Positions 9,607-21,789 are shown, counted from the first letter of the stretch. The stretch is 64,000 nucleotides of DNA from Agrilactobacillus yilanensis (GCF_003946725.1 NZ_RHOY01000017.1:1-64000), one strand, 5' to 3'. Notes: generated by a model not told the origin, from the letters alone. A program made the numbers and translations.

Positions 9607-12600
9607 TTGATAGACGTCAATAAATTTGAAAGTATGCAAATCGGATTAGCTTCCGCTAACAAAATTCGCAGTTGGTCCTACGGTGAAGTTAAAAAACCAG
9701 AGACAATCAACTATCGGACTTTAAAGCCAGAACGTGATGGTTTGTTTGATGAACGTATTTTCGGCCCAACAAAAGACTGGGAATGTGCTTGTGGTAAGTA
9801 CAAGCGGATTCGTTATAAGGGTATTGTCTGTGATCGTTGTGGTGTTGAAGTAACACGTTCTAAAGTGCGTCGTGAACGGATGGGTCACATTGAATTAGCA
9901 GCACCTGTTTCACATATTTGGTACTTCAAAGGGATTCCAAGCCGGATGGGTCTTGTCTTAGACATGAGCCCTAGAGCATTGGAAGAAATCATTTATTTTG
10001 CTTCTTATGTTGTGATTGATTCTGGAGATACGGCTTTAGAAAAGAAACAGTTATTAACAGAACGCGAATATCGGGACAAATTAGAACAATATGGCAGCAA
10101 AGCTTTCAATGCTAAAATGGGCGCTGAAGCGATCAAAGAATTGCTGCAAGATGTTGATTTAGAAAAAGAAGTTAAAACACTAAAAGAAGAATTAAAGACA
10201 GCTCAAGGTCAAAAACGGATTCGGGCTATCCATCGCCTAGATATTTTGGATGCTTTCCGCAAGAGCGGCAACAAACCAGAATGGATGGTTATGGAATGTA
10301 TTCCGGTTATTCCGCCTGATTTGCGGCCAATGGTTCAACTTGAAGGTGGCCGGTTTGCAACGAGTGATTTGAACGACTTATACCGTCGGGTAATTAACCG
10401 TAATAATCGTTTGAAACGTTTGCTGGACTTAAAGGCACCAAACATCATCGTGCAAAACGAAAAACGGATGCTTCAAGAAGCCGTTGACGCTTTAATCGAT
10501 AATGGGCGTCGTGGCCGTCCAGTTACTGGACCAGGGAACCGACCATTAAAATCTCTATCCCATATGTTAAAAGGGAAACAAGGTCGTTTCCGTCAAAACT
10601 TATTAGGGAAACGGGTGGACTATTCTGGTCGTTCTGTTATCGACGTTGGCCCAACATTGAAGTTCTATCAATGTGGGTTACCTCGTGAAATGGCTTTGGA
10701 ATTGTTCAAACCTTTCGTAATGCGTGAATTGGTTAAACGCGAAATTGCGTCTAATATCAAGAATGCAAAACGTAAAATTGAACGTCAAGATGATGATGTT
10801 TGGGATGTACTAGAAGACGTTATCAAAGAACGTCCAGTACTATTAAACCGGGCACCAACGTTGCATAGATTAGGGATCCAAGCTTTTGAACCAGTCCTAG
10901 TAGATGGTAAATCTATTCGGTTGCATCCATTAGCTTGTGAAGCCTATAATGCCGATTTTGACGGGGACCAAATGGCTGTCCACGTGCCTTTATCCGATGA
11001 AGCACAAGCAGAAGCACGGATGTTGATGCTTGCAGCCCATCATATTTTGGCACCTAAAGACGGGAAACCAATTGTTACCCCATCTCAAGACGTTGTTTTA
11101 GGGAACTACTATTTAACACTTGAAGAAAAGAACCGCGAAGGTCAAGGGATGATCTTCAAGGATGCCAATGAAGTTGAAATGGCTTATCGTAATGGAACAG
11201 TGCACTTGCATTCTATTATTGGTCTATCAATTGCTGGTATGCCTGAAAAGCCTTTTGCAGAAGCACAACGTGAAAGTGTTATGATTACCTCTGTTGGTAA
11301 AGTAATCTTTAACAAGATCTTGCCAGCAGACTTCCCTTATTTGAATGAACCAACAAATAATAACTTGGTTAACGGTGTTCCTGATGAATATATCGTGGCC
11401 AACGGGGAAAACATTGAAGACAAAATTGCAAATGAAGCTTTGATTCCACCATTTAAGAAGGGCTTTTTAAGTGACATTATTGCCCAAGTCTTCAAAGTTT
11501 ATAAAGTACAACGAACTTCAGAATTGTTGGATGATATGAAAGAATTGGGTTACACAATTTGTACCCATTCTGGATTAACTGTCGGTGTTGCCGATGTCCC
11601 AACCGTTGCTGAAAAAGGCGATATTGTTGACGAAGCGCATAAGAAGGTTTCAACAGTTTCTAAACAATTCCGTCGTGGTTTGATTACTGATGAAGAACGT
11701 CATAATCGGGTAATTAGTATTTGGAACGATGCCAAAGATGACATCCAACAAAAATTAGTAGATGGTTTTGATGCTTCTAACCCTATCTCAATGATGAGTG
11801 ACTCCGGTGCCCGGGGGAATATCTCTAACTTTACGCAATTAGCTGGGATGCGTGGTTTGATGGCTGCGCCTAACGGTGGGATGATGGAAGTCCCTGTTAC
11901 TTCAAACTTCCGTGAAGGTTTATCCGTTATGGAAATGTTTATGAGTACCCACGGGGCTCGTAAAGGGATGACCGATACAGCCTTGAAGACTGCCGATTCT
12001 GGTTACTTGACACGTCGTTTAGTTGATGTGGCCCAAGACGTTATTGTCCGTGAAGAAGACTGTGGCACAGATCGCGGCTTAGAAGTTAGTGCGATCCGTG
12101 AAGGTAACGAAATGATCGAACCATTATATGATCGTTTGGTTGGCCGTTATACAATGAAGTCTGTCTTTGATCCAGAAACTGGCGAAGAAATTATTGGTCG
12201 GAATCAATTAATGACTGAAGATATTTCACAAAAGATTGTGGATGCTGGCGTAACAACGGTTACCATTCGTTCTGTCTTCACATGTAATACAAAACATGGT
12301 GTCTGCAAGAAATGTTACGGCCGTAACTTGGCAATTGGTCAAGAAGTTGAAGTCGGTGAAGCAGTTGGTACAGTTGCTGCCCAATCTATCGGCGAACCCG
12401 GGACACAATTAACAATGCGTAACTTCCATACCGGCGGTGTTGCTGGCGGCGAAGATATTACACAAGGGTTACCCCGTGTCCAAGAAATTTTTGAAGCCCG
12501 GAATCCTAAAGGGTTATCAAATATTACTGAAGTTACTGGGGAAGTCACTGCTGTGGATGAAAATCCAGCAGAACATACCCGTGAAATTACGATTGAAGGC

Positions 12601-13251
12601 CGAACAGACACTAGAACTTATAGTGTGCCGTACGTTTCTAATATTGTCGTTGCAGAAGGCGACCATATTGAACGTGGGGATAAATTAACAGGTGGTTCAA
12701 TTGATCCTAAACAATTAATTAAAGTCCGTGATGAAATTTCTACTGAAAACTACTTGCTAAGTGAAGTTCAAAAAGTTTACCGTATGCAAGGGGTAGAAAT
12801 CAGTGATAAGCATATCGAAGTAATGGTACGGCAAATGTTACGTAAAATTCGGGTCTTAGATCCAGGTGATACGGAAATCTTGCCAGGTACATTGCTAGAC
12901 ATTGCAGATTTCACAGCTCAAAACCATGATACTTTGATCAATGGTGGTATCCCAGCGACTGGTCGTCCAGTACTATTAGGGATTACTAAGGCTTCTCTGG
13001 AAACCAACAGTTTCTTATCCGCTGCTTCCTTCCAAGAAACAACACGTGTCTTGACGGATGCCTCTATTCGCGGTAAGAATGACCCATTAGTTGGTTTGAA
13101 GGAAAATGTCATTATCGGTAAGATTATTCCTGCCGGGACCGGCATGTCTAAGTATCGTCATATGGAACCACAAACAGTCGGCGCAACTTCTGAAAATGTT
13201 TATTCCATCTCTGATTTGGAAAAACAATTGCACGCTGATAAAGAAGATTAA
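9607..13251 (+). CDS. rpoC: DNA-directed RNA polymerase subunit beta'
   Basis: Largest RNA polymerase subunit, 1214 residues, starting at TTG behind AGGAGGT. The N-terminal zinc ribbon (CACGKYKR then CDRCG), the catalytic magnesium-binding NADFDGDQM motif (about residue 450), the trigger loop region and the second zinc site [13 protein letters not shown] are all visible. It shares the transcript with rpoB and is followed by a strong terminator. Confidence 0.97.
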   Translation: MIDVNKFESMQIGLASANKIRSWSYGEVKKPETINYRTLKPERDGLFDERIFGPTKDWECACGKYKRIRYKGIVCDRCGVEVTRSKVRRERMGHIELAAPVSHIWYFKGIPSRMGLVLDMSPRALEEIIYFASYVVIDSGDTALEKKQLLTEREYRDKLEQYGSKAFNAKMGAEAIKELLQDVDLEKEVKTLKEELKTAQGQKRIRAIHRLDILDAFRKSGNKPEWMVMECIPVIPPDLRPMVQLEGGRFATSDLNDLYRRVINRNNRLKRLLDLKAPNIIVQNEKRMLQEAVDALIDNGRRGRPVTGPGNRPLKSLSHMLKGKQGRFRQNLLGKRVDYSGRSVIDVGPTLKFYQCGLPREMALELFKPFVMRELVKREIASNIKNAKRKIERQDDDVWDVLEDVIKERPVLLNRAPTLHRLGIQAFEPVLVDGKSIRLHPLACEAYNADFDGDQMAVHVPLSDEAQAEARMLMLAAHHILAPKDGKPIVTPSQDVVLGNYYLTLEEKNREGQGMIFKDANEVEMAYRNGTVHLHSIIGLSIAGMPEKPFAEAQRESVMITSVGKVIFNKILPADFPYLNEPTNNNLVNGVPDEYIVANGENIEDKIANEALIPPFKKGFLSDIIAQVFKVYKVQRTSELLDDMKELGYTICTHSGLTVGVADVPTVAEKGDIVDEAHKKVSTVSKQFRRGLITDEERHNRVISIWNDAKDDIQQKLVDGFDASNPISMMSDSGARGNISNFTQLAGMRGLMAAPNGGMMEVPVTSNFREGLSVMEMFMSTHGARKGMTDTALKTADSGYLTRRLVDVAQDVIVREEDCGTDRGLEVSAIREGNEMIEPLYDRLVGRYTMKSVFDPETGEEIIGRNQLMTEDISQKIVDAGVTTVTIRSVFTCNTKHGVCKKCYGRNLAIGQEVEVGEAVGTVAAQSIGEPGTQLTMRNFHTGGVAGGEDITQGLPRVQEIFEARNPKGLSNITEVTGEVTAVDENPAEHTREITIEGRTDTRTYSVPYVSNIVVAEGDHIERGDKLTGGSIDPKQLIKVRDEISTENYLLSEVQKVYRMQGVEISDKHIEVMVRQMLRKIRVLDPGDTEILPGTLLDIADFTAQNHDTLINGGIPATGRPVLLGITKASLETNSFLSAASFQETTRVLTDASIRGKNDPLVGLKENVIIGKIIPAGTGMSKYRHMEPQTVGATSENVYSISDLEKQLHADKED

Positions 13252-13260
13252 TTACTAAAA

Positions 13261-13307
13261 TAAGCGGTTTGCCTCATTTTAAGTGAGGCAAACCGCTTAT
13301 TTTTTTG
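13261..13307 (+). terminator. Terminator after rpoC
   Basis: Near-perfect 18-bp inverted repeat (AAGCGGTTTGCCTCA paired with its complement) with a short loop and a T-run. It may serve both strands, because the prepilin peptidase gene ends on the minus strand just beyond it. Confidence 0.9.
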
Positions 13308-13319
13308 GGGTTGATTCAG

Positions 13320-14018
13320 TTACAAAATAACATAACTTATAAACAAACCCAGTGATAAATAAGGATAAAATGCCAAACGCTGCTGTTTAAAACGGCGCTG
13401 TAAAATTAAATGAATACTCACTAAAAGCGCTAGACCAGAACCAAAAAACAACGTAAAAGTGACCATTTTAAACCCAAAGACAACGGTGATAACAATCAAT
13501 AATTCTACATCGCCCCAACCTAAGCTGTGGGTATAATAAGCGAAGACACTCAGGCTGGTGCTGAAAATAATGAGACCTAATAAGTCTTTGGCTGTCCATG
13601 GTAGCGCCGTTAACCCAAAGCCACTGAGTAGCAATGGTAACAGTAAAATAGGAAAGATAAATTGATAGAAATGATCCATCAAACTTAATAGAACTAAAAT
13701 AAAAAACCAGCTATAAATCAGCATCACAACCAGCAAACTGTTTGTGAGGTTTAGCCAATAAAGTTCTATAAAAACACCGCCACAGATCAGCTCACTCAAA
13801 CAAAAAACAGGATCTATTTTTTGTTTGCAAAAATAACACCGGCCGCGTTGAATTAAAAATCCTAGGACAGGCAAAAGCTGCCAAACTTTTAAAGTTTTCC
13901 CGCAAGTATCGCAACAGGAACGACCGGTTAAAGCACTACGTTGGGGCCAACGTTGGGCGATGCACGTCAAAAAGGAACAAGTACTGCTGCCAATCAGAAA
14001 CAAAATAAAATAAATCAA
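13320..14018 (-). CDS. comC: Prepilin peptidase (type IV leader peptidase, ComC-like)
   Basis: A 232-residue polytopic membrane aspartyl protease that would cleave and N-methylate competence pseudopilins. The N-terminal cytoplasmic loop has two CxxC pairs (CDTCGK and CYFCKQ), and the two catalytic aspartates lie in SLMDHF and in the GxGD-type motif GWGDVELL. Six to eight hydrophobic segments follow. It stands alone and divergent from rpsL, so its substrates (com pseudopilins) are encoded elsewhere. The intergenic palindrome at 14050-14071 may relate to its control. Confidence 0.85.
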   Translation of the reverse strand: MIYFILFLIGSSTCSFLTCIAQRWPQRSALTGRSCCDTCGKTLKVWQLLPVLGFLIQRGRCYFCKQKIDPVFCLSELICGGVFIELYWLNLTNSLLVVMLIYSWFFILVLLSLMDHFYQFIFPILLLPLLLSGFGLTALPWTAKDLLGLIIFSTSLSVFAYYTHSLGWGDVELLIVITVVFGFKMVTFTLFFGSGLALLVSIHLILQRRFKQQRLAFYPYLSLGLFISYVIL

Positions 14019-14049
14019 AATAAATTCTCCTCGCTATTAGATAAAGGAC

Positions 14050-14071
14050 ATTACGCAAAAAGTGCCGTAAT
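14050..14071. promoter_or_regulatory. Palindrome between comC and rpsL
   Basis: ATTACG and CGTAAT are separated by 10 nt, in the region upstream of the divergent comC. It could be a regulator site, but no regulator can be named. Confidence 0.3.
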
Positions 14072-14099
14072 TTTTGGTAGGAATTTGTTGAATAGAGAG

Positions 14100-14128
14100 T
14101 TGACAGAGCTTAGAGTTACTGGTATATT
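14100..14128 (+). promoter_or_regulatory. Promoter of rpsL-rpsG-fusA
   Basis: TTGACA and TATATT with a 17-nt spacer. A 170-nt leader follows, including a T-run and AAAAAAAG stretch near 14220-14238, before AGGAGG and the rpsL ATG. Confidence 0.8.
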
Positions 14129-14300
14129 GATTTAGGTACTTTTCTGTGCAGTGTTAATATTTTATTAGATAATAACGTGCTGGCTGACAGTGAAGCCATC
14201 AATGCAATTTATTGCTTATTTTTTTGCTTAAAAAAAGAACACCTGGATGTGTGGACTTAAACGCATCTTAGAGGTGGCAAATTCTTGAGGAGGATAATTA

Positions 14301-14714
14301 ATGCCTACAGTTAATCAATTAGTACGCCATGGTCGCAAGAGCCGGACTAGTAAGTCTGATTCACCTGCTTTAAACTTTGGCTACAATAGTATGAAAAAAT
14401 CAATGGTTAAAAACCCTGCACCACAAAAACGTGGGGTTGCCACTCGTGTCGGCACAATGACACCTAAGAAACCAAACTCAGCTTTACGTAAATATGCCCG
14501 TGTACGTCTTTCAAACTTGATCGAAGTCACAGCTTACATTCCTGGGATTGGCCATAACTTACAAGAACATAGTGTTGTCTTAATTCGTGGTGGCCGTGTC
14601 AAAGACTTACCTGGTGTGCGTTATCATATCGTTCGTGGTGCATTAGACACTGCCGGCGTTACTGATCGTATGCAAAGTCGTTCAAAATACGGGACTAAGA
14701 GACCGAAAAAATAA
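14301..14714 (+). CDS. rpsL: 30S ribosomal protein S12
   Basis: S12 of 137 residues, the decoding-centre protein whose lysines determine streptomycin response. The motif [17 protein letters not shown] and the loop [13 protein letters not shown] are intact; lysines at the usual streptomycin-resistance positions appear wild type. ATG follows GAGGAGG. It heads the rpsL-rpsG-fusA operon, with rpsG 28 nt downstream. Confidence 0.97.
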   Translation: MPTVNQLVRHGRKSRTSKSDSPALNFGYNSMKKSMVKNPAPQKRGVATRVGTMTPKKPNSALRKYARVRLSNLIEVTAYIPGIGHNLQEHSVVLIRGGRVKDLPGVRYHIVRGALDTAGVTDRMQSRSKYGTKRPKK

Positions 14715-14742
14715 AACACTATAAATTCTAGGAGGTTATAAA

Positions 14743-15213
14743 ATGCCAAGAAAAGGTCATATCGCACAACGCGACGTTTTGCCAGATCCAATGTACAACT
14801 CAAAATTAGTAAGTCGTTTAATTAACCGTTTAATGATTGATGGTAAGCGTGGTACTGCTTCCACAATTTTATATGATGCTTTTGACATCATCAAAGAAAA
14901 AACAGGTAACGAACCTTTAGAAGTTTTTGAACAAGCTATGAAGAACGTTATGCCTGTTCTTGAAGTTAAAGCACGCCGTATCGGTGGTTCTAACTATCAA
15001 GTACCAATCGAAGTTCGCCCTGAACGTCGGACAACTTTAGGCTTACGTTGGATCGTTAGTTATGCACGTTTACGTGGTGAACACACTATGGACGAACGTT
15101 TAGCTAACGAAATCATGGATGCTGCTAACAACACTGGTGCAGCTGTTAAAAAACGCGAAGATACGCACAAGATGGCAGATGCCAACCGTGCCTTCGCCCA
15201 CTATCGCTGGTAA
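14743..15213 (+). CDS. rpsG: 30S ribosomal protein S7
   Basis: S7, 156 residues, binds the 3' major domain of 16S rRNA. It begins [16 protein letters not shown] and carries the characteristic [14 protein letters not shown] segment. ATG follows AGGAGG. It lies between rpsL and fusA in the classical str operon order; tufA is not in this operon here. Confidence 0.97.
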   Translation: MPRKGHIAQRDVLPDPMYNSKLVSRLINRLMIDGKRGTASTILYDAFDIIKEKTGNEPLEVFEQAMKNVMPVLEVKARRIGGSNYQVPIEVRPERRTTLGLRWIVSYARLRGEHTMDERLANEIMDAANNTGAAVKKREDTHKMADANRAFAHYRW

Positions 15214-15287
15214 TTTTAAATTTCTAATGGCTATTATAGACAATTATTTCTATAGTAGCCTTGTTTATGAGAGGAGCAAACTGTTTC

Positions 15288-17381
15288 ATGGCAAATACCC
15301 GTGAATTCTCGCTGGCAAAAACACGTAACATCGGTATCATGGCCCACATCGATGCTGGTAAGACAACAACTACTGAACGGATTCTTTACTATACAGGTAA
15401 AATTCATAAAATTGGTGAAACCCACGAAGGGGCTTCCCAAATGGACTGGATGGTTCAAGAACAAGAACGTGGGATCACAATCACATCTGCAGCTACAACA
15501 GCGCAATGGAAAGATACACGTATCAATATCATCGATACACCAGGGCACGTGGACTTCACAATGGAAGTTGAACGTTCTTTACGTGTGTTAGATGGTTCTA
15601 TTACGGTTTTAGATGCACAATCTGGTGTTGAACCACAAACTGAAAACGTTTGGCGTCAAGCTACAACTTATGGCGTACCACGTTTAGTTTTTGTTAATAA
15701 AATGGATAAGATGGGCGCTAACTTTGACTATTCTGTAAGTACATTACACGATCGTCTACAAGCTAATGCACATGCCATTCAAATGCCAATCGGTGCTGAA
15801 GACGATTTTGAAGGGGTCATTGACTTACTTGAAATGAAAGCCGATTTGTATGATGAAGACGAATTAGGTACACAATGGGATACAGTTGATATTCCTGATG
15901 AATACAAAGAAGAAGCTACAAAACGTCGTCAAGAATTAGTAGAAGCTATTGCTGATGTTGATGATGAAATTATGGATAAATACCTTGAAGGTGCCGATAT
16001 TAGTATCGACGAATTAAAGGCTGCTATCCGTAAGGCAACAATTGATTTGAAATTCTTCCCTGTTCTTGCAGGTTCTGCATTTAAGAACAAAGGGGTTCAA
16101 ATGTTAATGGATGCCGTTGTTGACTTCTTGCCATCCCCATTAGATGTAAGACCATATCATGCAACTGATCCTGAAACTGGTGAAGATGTTGACTTGATCG
16201 CTGGCGATGACAAAGACTTTGCTGCTTTAGCATTTAAAGTTGCAACAGACCCATTTGTTGGTCGTTTAACTTACATCCGGGTTTACTCTGGTACTTTGGA
16301 ATCTGGTTCATATGTCTTGAACGCTTCTAAAGATACAAGAGAACGTGTTGGTCGTTTGCTACAAATGCACGCCAATCACCGTCAAGAAATTCCAGAAGTA
16401 TTCTCTGGTGATATCGCTGCTGCGATCGGCTTGAAGAATACAACAACTGGGGATTCTTTAACAGACATTAACCACCCATTGATTTTGGAATCTTTGGAAA
16501 TTCCTGAACCAGTTATTCAAGTTTCCATCGAACCAAACTCTAAAGAAGACCGTGACAAGTTAGATAACGCCTTACAAAAACTTGCTGAAGAAGATCCAAC
16601 TTTCAGAGCTGAAACAAACCCTGAAACTGGTGAAACTTTAATCGCTGGTATGGGTGAATTGCACTTGGATATCATGGTTGACCGTATGAAACGTGAATTT
16701 AAGGTTGCCGCTAAAGTCGGTGAACCACAAGTTGCTTACCGTGAAACCTTCACAAAACAAACTTCTGCTCAAGGTAAGTTTGTACGCCAATCTGGTGGTA
16801 AAGGTCAATATGGTGATGTTTGGATTGAATTCACACCAAACGAAGAAGGCAAAGGCTTTGAATTTGAAAACGCCATTGTCGGTGGGGTTGTTCCTAGAGA
16901 ATATATTCCAGCTGTAGAACAAGGCTTGAAAGAATCTATGGATAATGGTGTCTTAGCCGGCTATCCATTAATCGATATCAAGGCTCGTTTATATGATGGT
17001 TCTTACCATGAAGTCGATTCCTCTGAAGCGGCCTTCAAAGTTGCAGCATCAATCGCTTTGCGTAATGCCGCTAAAGGCGCTGGCGCTGTTATCTTAGAAC
17101 CACTTATGAAAGTTGAAGTCGTTGCCCCTGAAGAATATTTAGGTGATGTTATGGGCCAAGTTACTGCACGTCGTGGCCGTGTCGAAGGTATGGAAGCACG
17201 TGGGAATGCCCAAGTAGTTAATGCCTTTGTACCATTATCAGAAATGTTCGGTTATGCAACTACTTTACGTTCTGCAACACAAGGCCGTGGGACTTTCACA
17301 ATGACATTTGATCATTATGAAGCTGTACCTAAGTCTATCCAAGAAGAAATCATCAAGAAAAACGGCGGTAACGCTGGATAA
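15288..17381 (+). CDS. fusA: Elongation factor G
   Basis: Translocase GTPase of 697 residues. The G motifs are AHIDAGKTT (G1), DTPGH (G3) and NKMD (G4), followed by domains II-V, including [10 protein letters not shown] in domain IV. The frame is open from 15261, but the ATG at 15288, with GAGAGGAG in front, gives the conserved start MANTREFSL. It is the last gene of the str operon, and a strong hairpin terminator follows. Confidence 0.97.
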   Translation: MANTREFSLAKTRNIGIMAHIDAGKTTTTERILYYTGKIHKIGETHEGASQMDWMVQEQERGITITSAATTAQWKDTRINIIDTPGHVDFTMEVERSLRVLDGSITVLDAQSGVEPQTENVWRQATTYGVPRLVFVNKMDKMGANFDYSVSTLHDRLQANAHAIQMPIGAEDDFEGVIDLLEMKADLYDEDELGTQWDTVDIPDEYKEEATKRRQELVEAIADVDDEIMDKYLEGADISIDELKAAIRKATIDLKFFPVLAGSAFKNKGVQMLMDAVVDFLPSPLDVRPYHATDPETGEDVDLIAGDDKDFAALAFKVATDPFVGRLTYIRVYSGTLESGSYVLNASKDTRERVGRLLQMHANHRQEIPEVFSGDIAAAIGLKNTTTGDSLTDINHPLILESLEIPEPVIQVSIEPNSKEDRDKLDNALQKLAEEDPTFRAETNPETGETLIAGMGELHLDIMVDRMKREFKVAAKVGEPQVAYRETFTKQTSAQGKFVRQSGGKGQYGDVWIEFTPNEEGKGFEFENAIVGGVVPREYIPAVEQGLKESMDNGVLAGYPLIDIKARLYDGSYHEVDSSEAAFKVAASIALRNAAKGAGAVILEPLMKVEVVAPEEYLGDVMGQVTARRGRVEGMEARGNAQVVNAFVPLSEMFGYATTLRSATQGRGTFTMTFDHYEAVPKSIQEEIIKKNGGNAG

Positions 17382-17428
17382 TTACTCAGGAAACTGAATA
17401 ATTTTACTTTTTCTTCTATATAATATAG

Positions 17429-17477
17429 AAAGGCTCAATCATGCTGAGGAGATCCTCAAAATGATTGAGCCTTTTTA
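17429..17477 (+). terminator. Terminator after fusA
   Basis: Stem AAAGGCTCAATCAT pairs with ATGATTGAGCCTTTT, with an inner GAGGA/TCCTC stem, and ends in a T-run. The leading A-run means it could also act on the minus strand for the nicotinamidase-like gene. Confidence 0.9.
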
Positions 17478-17500
17478 GTTGCAATTTAAAAAATAATCCG

Positions 17501-18058
17501 TTATTCTAAAACGGTTGCGCCAAGAACGTTTTTAAAATGATCCAAGGCCCAGAGATGACCTTGCGGATTAAAGGTGGCCACACCGGCTTTAGGGATGGTC
17601 AATTGATAACCTAAGTCGTAGGCGCCAATAGCCGTGTGCAAAATGCAAATGTCTGTACAGACACCGACAAGTTCAATTTCAGTAATATGTCGTGTCCGCA
17701 GCAGCAGATCTAAGTCAGTGCCTGTGAACGCATTGTAGCGTGTTTTGGCAAAAGCTTGAACATGATCGCTGGTTTGATGCGCTTGGAACCACGCACCGGT
17801 TTTGCCGTATAATGCGCGTCCCCAAGTATCGGCCAAGTTATGGGGCGGGAATAATTTACTTTCGGGATGATAGCTATCATGAGCTTGGTGTAAGTCTGTT
17901 GGTAAATAAACAAAATCGTTTTGAGCTAAATAGGTCTGAGCACGTTGAGCGATGAACGCATCAATTTTTTGACCAGGTAAGCCACAGGTTAAGCTGCCCT
18001 TATCGGCAACGAAATCATTTGTATAATCAATAATCAGTAGTGCTCGGGGATTAGACAT
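17501..18058 (-). CDS. Isochorismatase-family hydrolase, probable nicotinamidase
   Basis: A 185-residue cysteine hydrolase of the isochorismatase/nicotinamidase fold. The catalytic triad can be read as Asp in LIIDYTNDF, Lys in FAKTRYNAF and Cys in GVCTDICILHT (with the cis-peptide loop before it). The likely metal-site residues are in PTDLHQAHD. Nicotinamidases (PncA) deamidate nicotinamide in NAD salvage, but other substrates in this family are possible. The ATG at 18058, behind GAGGTG, is preferred over the upstream TTG. It is an isolated gene on the minus strand between two ribosomal operons. Confidence 0.8.
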   Translation of the reverse strand: MSNPRALLIIDYTNDFVADKGSLTCGLPGQKIDAFIAQRAQTYLAQNDFVYLPTDLHQAHDSYHPESKLFPPHNLADTWGRALYGKTGAWFQAHQTSDHVQAFAKTRYNAFTGTDLDLLLRTRHITEIELVGVCTDICILHTAIGAYDLGYQLTIPKAGVATFNPQGHLWALDHFKNVLGATVLE

Positions 18059-18138
18059 AAACAACACCTCAATTTTTTTGAATTAACCATAACGGTTTAA
18101 AGGATAACTGTCAATTTTAAAAGAATATAAAAAAGAGC

Positions 18139-18167
18139 TTGTAATTTTAGCCCTTTTCAAGTAAAAT
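18139..18167 (+). promoter_or_regulatory. Promoter of the S10 operon
   Basis: TTGTAA and TAAAAT are spaced by 17 nt. A leader of about 160 nt follows. Confidence 0.7.
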
Positions 18168-18199
18168 AAAAAAAGTGCTGATTTTAGTATAAGTAGCAC

Positions 18200-18220
18200 C
18201 CCCTATTTAGAGAATAGGGG
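18200..18220 (+). promoter_or_regulatory. Leader hairpin upstream of rpsJ
   Basis: CCCCTATT and AATAGGGG form a perfect 8-bp stem with a 5-nt loop in the untranslated leader of the S10 operon. It lacks a T-run, so it is more likely a structural leader element than a terminator; no leader family was recognised. Confidence 0.4.
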
Positions 18221-18329
18221 ATTAGCTAAGACGTGAAAGGTTGCGACACGCCCGGATACATTGCCACGGGTGGTTGGAAATTTTCACAGAGCTAGTCTAC
18301 TCATGATAATAGACGAAGGAGGTAACACA

Positions 18330-18638
18330 ATGGCAAAACAAAAAATTCGTATTCGTTTGAAGGCATATGAACACCGTATTCTTGATCAATCTGCTGATAA
18401 GATTGTTGAAACGGCTCAAAGAACTGGGGCTGCAATTTCTGGTCCAATTCCATTGCCTACTGAAAGAACGTTATACACTGTGATCCGTGCACCACATAAA
18501 TACAAAGATTCTCGGGAACAATTCGAGATGCGGACACACAAACGCTTGATTGATATCATCAATCCAACGCCAAAAACAGTTGATGCTTTAATGAAGTTAG
18601 ACTTACCAAGCGGCGTAGACATTGAAATCAAATTATAA
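18330..18638 (+). CDS. rpsJ: 30S ribosomal protein S10
   Basis: S10 (NusE), 102 residues, beginning [16 protein letters not shown] and ending in the conserved SGVDIEIKL. The frame is open from 18261, but the ATG at 18330 with GGAGG 7 nt upstream is the family start. First gene of the S10-spc-alpha run. Confidence 0.97.
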   Translation: MAKQKIRIRLKAYEHRILDQSADKIVETAQRTGAAISGPIPLPTERTLYTVIRAPHKYKDSREQFEMRTHKRLIDIINPTPKTVDALMKLDLPSGVDIEIKL

Positions 18639-18669
18639 TTAAAAATACAACATATATGGAGGTGTACTC

Positions 18670-19302
18670 ATGACCAGAAAAGGAATCTTAGGCAAAAAAG
18701 TAGGTATGACACAAGTATTTAGCGACAATGGCGAATTAATTCCTGTTACTGTTATCGAAGCTGAACCTAATATTGTTTTACAAGTTAAAACAGTTGAAAG
18801 TGATGGCTATGAAGCGATCCAATTAGGCTTTGACGACAAGCGCGATATTTTGTCAAACAAACCTGCTAAAGGTCATGTAGCAAAAGCAAACACGACCCCT
18901 AAGCGCTTCATTAAAGAAATCAGAGATGTCGAGCTAGGGGATTACACAGTTGGTGACGAAGTTAAGGTCGACACCTTTGAAGCAGGCGATATCGTAGATG
19001 TCACTGGTATCACCAAAGGTCATGGTTACCAAGGTAACATTAAGAAAAATAACCAATCACGTGGACCTGAAACCCACGGTTCTCGTTATCACCGTGTACC
19101 TGGTTCAATGGGCGCTGTCATTAACCGAGTGTTTAAGGGCAAACCATTACCAGGTCGTATGGGTAATAACAAAGTAACAATGCAAAACTTAGAAATCGTT
19201 CGTGTTGATACTGACAAGAATGCAATCTTAATCAAAGGTAACGTACCAGGTGCTAAACATGCTTACGTTACAATCAAAAACGCTATTAAAGGCGATAAGT
19301 AA
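18670..19302 (+). CDS. rplC: 50S ribosomal protein L3
   Basis: L3, 210 residues, an early assembly protein near the peptidyl transferase centre. It starts [15 protein letters not shown] and contains the conserved [21 protein letters not shown] loop that reaches into 23S rRNA. The ATG follows GGAGGTG. Gene order rpsJ-rplC-rplD is standard. Confidence 0.97.
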   Translation: MTRKGILGKKVGMTQVFSDNGELIPVTVIEAEPNIVLQVKTVESDGYEAIQLGFDDKRDILSNKPAKGHVAKANTTPKRFIKEIRDVELGDYTVGDEVKVDTFEAGDIVDVTGITKGHGYQGNIKKNNQSRGPETHGSRYHRVPGSMGAVINRVFKGKPLPGRMGNNKVTMQNLEIVRVDTDKNAILIKGNVPGAKHAYVTIKNAIKGDK

Positions 19303-19323
19303 AAATAAGGAAGGAGGCTAATT

Positions 19324-19947
19324 ATGTCAAACGTAACATTATTCAAACAAGATGGTTCTGAAAACGGAACAGTTGAGTTGAAAGATGCCATTTTCGGTAT
19401 TGAACCTAACAACAACGTGGTTTTTGATGCAATCTTGATGCAACGCGCTGGTCAACGTCAAGGCACACATTCTACAAAGAATAGATCTGCCGTTCGCGGT
19501 GGTGGTCGTAAGCCATGGCGTCAAAAAGGGACAGGCCGTGCACGTCAAGGTTCTATCCGTTCACCACAATGGCGTGGTGGTGGTGTCGTATTTGGCCCAA
19601 CACCAAGAGATTATAGCTACCGCTTGAACAAAAAAGTTCGTCGTTTAGCTATCAAATCTGTTCTTTCTCAAAAAGTGCTTGATGGTGATTTAATCGTTGT
19701 TGATGAATTAGCATTAGATGCACCAAAAACAAAAGAATTTACAGCAGTATTAAACAACTTGAAGTTAAGCGGTAAAGTTTTATTGGCTATTGAAGCTGAT
19801 AACGAAAACGTTGCTTTATCTGCACGTAACATCGAAGGTGTTTCAGTATTAGCTGCAGATCAATTAAACGTATTAGATGTTGCAAACAATAACAAATTAG
19901 TTTTGACTAAAAAAGCATTAGATAAGATTGAGGAGGTGCTTGCATAA
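19324..19947 (+). CDS. rplD: 50S ribosomal protein L4
   Basis: L4, 207 residues, lining the peptide exit tunnel. The extended loop reads [19 protein letters not shown] and is intact. The stop codon overlaps the start of rplW (ATGA-type overlap at 19947), indicating translational coupling. Confidence 0.97.
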   Translation: MSNVTLFKQDGSENGTVELKDAIFGIEPNNNVVFDAILMQRAGQRQGTHSTKNRSAVRGGGRKPWRQKGTGRARQGSIRSPQWRGGGVVFGPTPRDYSYRLNKKVRRLAIKSVLSQKVLDGDLIVVDELALDAPKTKEFTAVLNNLKLSGKVLLAIEADNENVALSARNIEGVSVLAADQLNVLDVANNNKLVLTKKALDKIEEVLA

Positions 19948-20231
19948 TGACAGCTAGAGACATTATTAAGCGCCCGGTTGTTACCGAAGCTTCAATGAAT
20001 GCAATGGATGATCGCAAATATACTTTTGATGTTGCTCAGGATGCAAATAAAGTTGCAGTCCGTAAAGCAATTGAAGAAATCTTTGGCGTAAAGGTTCTTA
20101 AAGTTAATATTATGAATGTTCATCCTAAGAAAAAGCGCGTTGGCCGTTACGAAGGTTACACAAACAGACGTCGCAAGGCGATCGTAACTTTAACTGCCGA
20201 TTCAGAACCAATTAAGATTTTCGAAGATTAA
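19947..20231 (+). CDS. rplW: 50S ribosomal protein L23
   Basis: L23, 94 residues, sits at the tunnel exit and binds trigger factor and SRP. It starts [16 protein letters not shown] and ends with the basic [18 protein letters not shown] region. It overlaps the end of rplD by one base. Confidence 0.97.
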   Translation: MTARDIIKRPVVTEASMNAMDDRKYTFDVAQDANKVAVRKAIEEIFGVKVLKVNIMNVHPKKKRVGRYEGYTNRRRKAIVTLTADSEPIKIFED

Positions 20232-20251
20232 TTAACTAGGAGGGACGTTCA

Positions 20252-21082
20252 GTGGCAATTATTAAATATAAACCAACCACAAACGGCCGCCGTAATATGA
20301 CTGCTTCTGATTTCGCTGAAATCACAAAGACAACACCTGAAAAGTCTTTATTAGAATCACAAAGTCATACAGCTGGCCGTAACGCACACGGACATATTAC
20401 AGTTCGTCATCGTGGCGGGGGACATAAACAAAAATATCGTATTATCGATTTTAAACGCTTGAAAGATAATGTTATCGGACACGTAAATGCAATCGAATAT
20501 GATCCAAATAGAACAGCAAACATCGCTTTGATCCATTATGAAGACGGTGTGAAAGCATACATTTTAGCACCTAAAGGTTTAAACGTTGGTGATAAGATCG
20601 TTTCTGGTCCTGATGCAGATATCAAACCAGGTAACGCTTTACCACTTTCAAATATTCCTGTTGGTACATTAATTCATAACATTGAATTAAAACCAGGCAA
20701 GGGTGGCCAATTAATTCGTTCTGCTGGTACTTCTGCACAAGTATTAGGCAACGAAGGTAAATATACATTAATTCGTTTAGTTTCTGGTGAAGTTCGGATG
20801 ATCTTATCTACTTGCCGCGCTACAATCGGTGAAGTTGGTAATGAACAACATGAATTAATCCACATTGGTAAAGCAGGTCGTAAACGTTGGATGGGTATTC
20901 GTCCTACAGTCCGCGGTTCTGTTATGAACCCTAACGATCACCCACACGGTGGTGGTGAAGGTAAAGCACCAATCGGTCGTCCTTCTCCATTATCACCATG
21001 GGGCAAGAAGACACTTGGTAAGAAGACACGTAATGCTAAGGCTAAATCAGAGAAATTCATCGTACGTCATCGTACTAAATAA
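20252..21082 (+). CDS. rplB: 50S ribosomal protein L2
   Basis: L2, 276 residues, needed for subunit joining and peptidyl transfer. It begins with GTG behind AGGAGG and has the conserved C-terminal segment [13 protein letters not shown] with the functional histidine. Order rplW-rplB-rpsS is standard. Confidence 0.97.
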   Translation: MAIIKYKPTTNGRRNMTASDFAEITKTTPEKSLLESQSHTAGRNAHGHITVRHRGGGHKQKYRIIDFKRLKDNVIGHVNAIEYDPNRTANIALIHYEDGVKAYILAPKGLNVGDKIVSGPDADIKPGNALPLSNIPVGTLIHNIELKPGKGGQLIRSAGTSAQVLGNEGKYTLIRLVSGEVRMILSTCRATIGEVGNEQHELIHIGKAGRKRWMGIRPTVRGSVMNPNDHPHGGGEGKAPIGRPSPLSPWGKKTLGKKTRNAKAKSEKFIVRHRTK

Positions 21083-21125
21083 TTAGTATTTCAGTTATTA
21101 GCTTATTAAATAAGGAGGTTTCATA

Positions 21126-21407
21126 ATGGGTCGTAGCCTTAAAAAAGGACCATTCGCTGATGCTCATCTTTTGAAAAAGGTCGATGCACAAGCTGATCAA
21201 GAAAAAAAGACAGTTATCCGCACATGGTCACGTCGTTCAACAATTTTCCCTAGTTTTATTGGTTATACCATCGCTGTTTATGACGGGAGAAAACACGTTC
21301 CTGTTTATGTTCAAGAAGACATGGTTGGTCATAAATTAGGTGAATTTGTACCTACACGTACGTTCCACGGTCATGGAACTGACGATAAGAAAACGTCAGC
21401 AAGATAA
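21126..21407 (+). CDS. rpsS: 30S ribosomal protein S19
   Basis: S19, 93 residues, in the 30S head. The conserved start [16 protein letters not shown] and the TRTFHGHG segment are visible. ATG follows AAGGAGG. Confidence 0.97.
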   Translation: MGRSLKKGPFADAHLLKKVDAQADQEKKTVIRTWSRRSTIFPSFIGYTIAVYDGRKHVPVYVQEDMVGHKLGEFVPTRTFHGHGTDDKKTSAR

Positions 21408-21423
21408 GAAGGGAGATATATAA

Positions 21424-21777
21424 ATGGCAGATCAAGTTACATCAGCTATAGCAACTGCTAAAACGGTCCGCATCGCTCCTCGTAAAGCTCGTCTTGTAAT
21501 CGATACGATTCGTGGAAGAAACGTAGCAGAAGCAATTGCTATTTTAGATTTTACACCACGTGGTGCTTCTCCAATCGTCAAAAAAGTGTTACAATCAGCT
21601 ATCGCAAATGCTGAACACAACTTTGACTTGGATGCAGAAAACCTATACGTTAGTGAAGCTTACGTAAACGAAGGCCCAACTTTAAAACGGTTCCGTCCTC
21701 GTGCTAAAGGTTCAGCATCACCAATTAATAAACGTACAAGCCACGTTACAGTGGTAGTATCAGAAAAAGAAGACTAA
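21424..21777 (+). CDS. rplV: 50S ribosomal protein L22
   Basis: L22, 117 residues. The tunnel hairpin, whose mutation gives macrolide resistance, is present as [23 protein letters not shown]-like sequence ending the protein ([13 protein letters not shown]). ATG after GGGAG. Confidence 0.97.
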   Translation: MADQVTSAIATAKTVRIAPRKARLVIDTIRGRNVAEAIAILDFTPRGASPIVKKVLQSAIANAEHNFDLDAENLYVSEAYVNEGPTLKRFRPRAKGSASPINKRTSHVTVVVSEKED

Positions 21778-21789
21778 GGAGGGAATAAC

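Noticed and set aside
9303-9662. Long antisense frames over rpoB/rpoC (for example 9303-9662 and 12339-12611 on the minus strand)
   Set aside because: Shadow frames of highly conserved genes with no ribosome binding site and no recognisable product.
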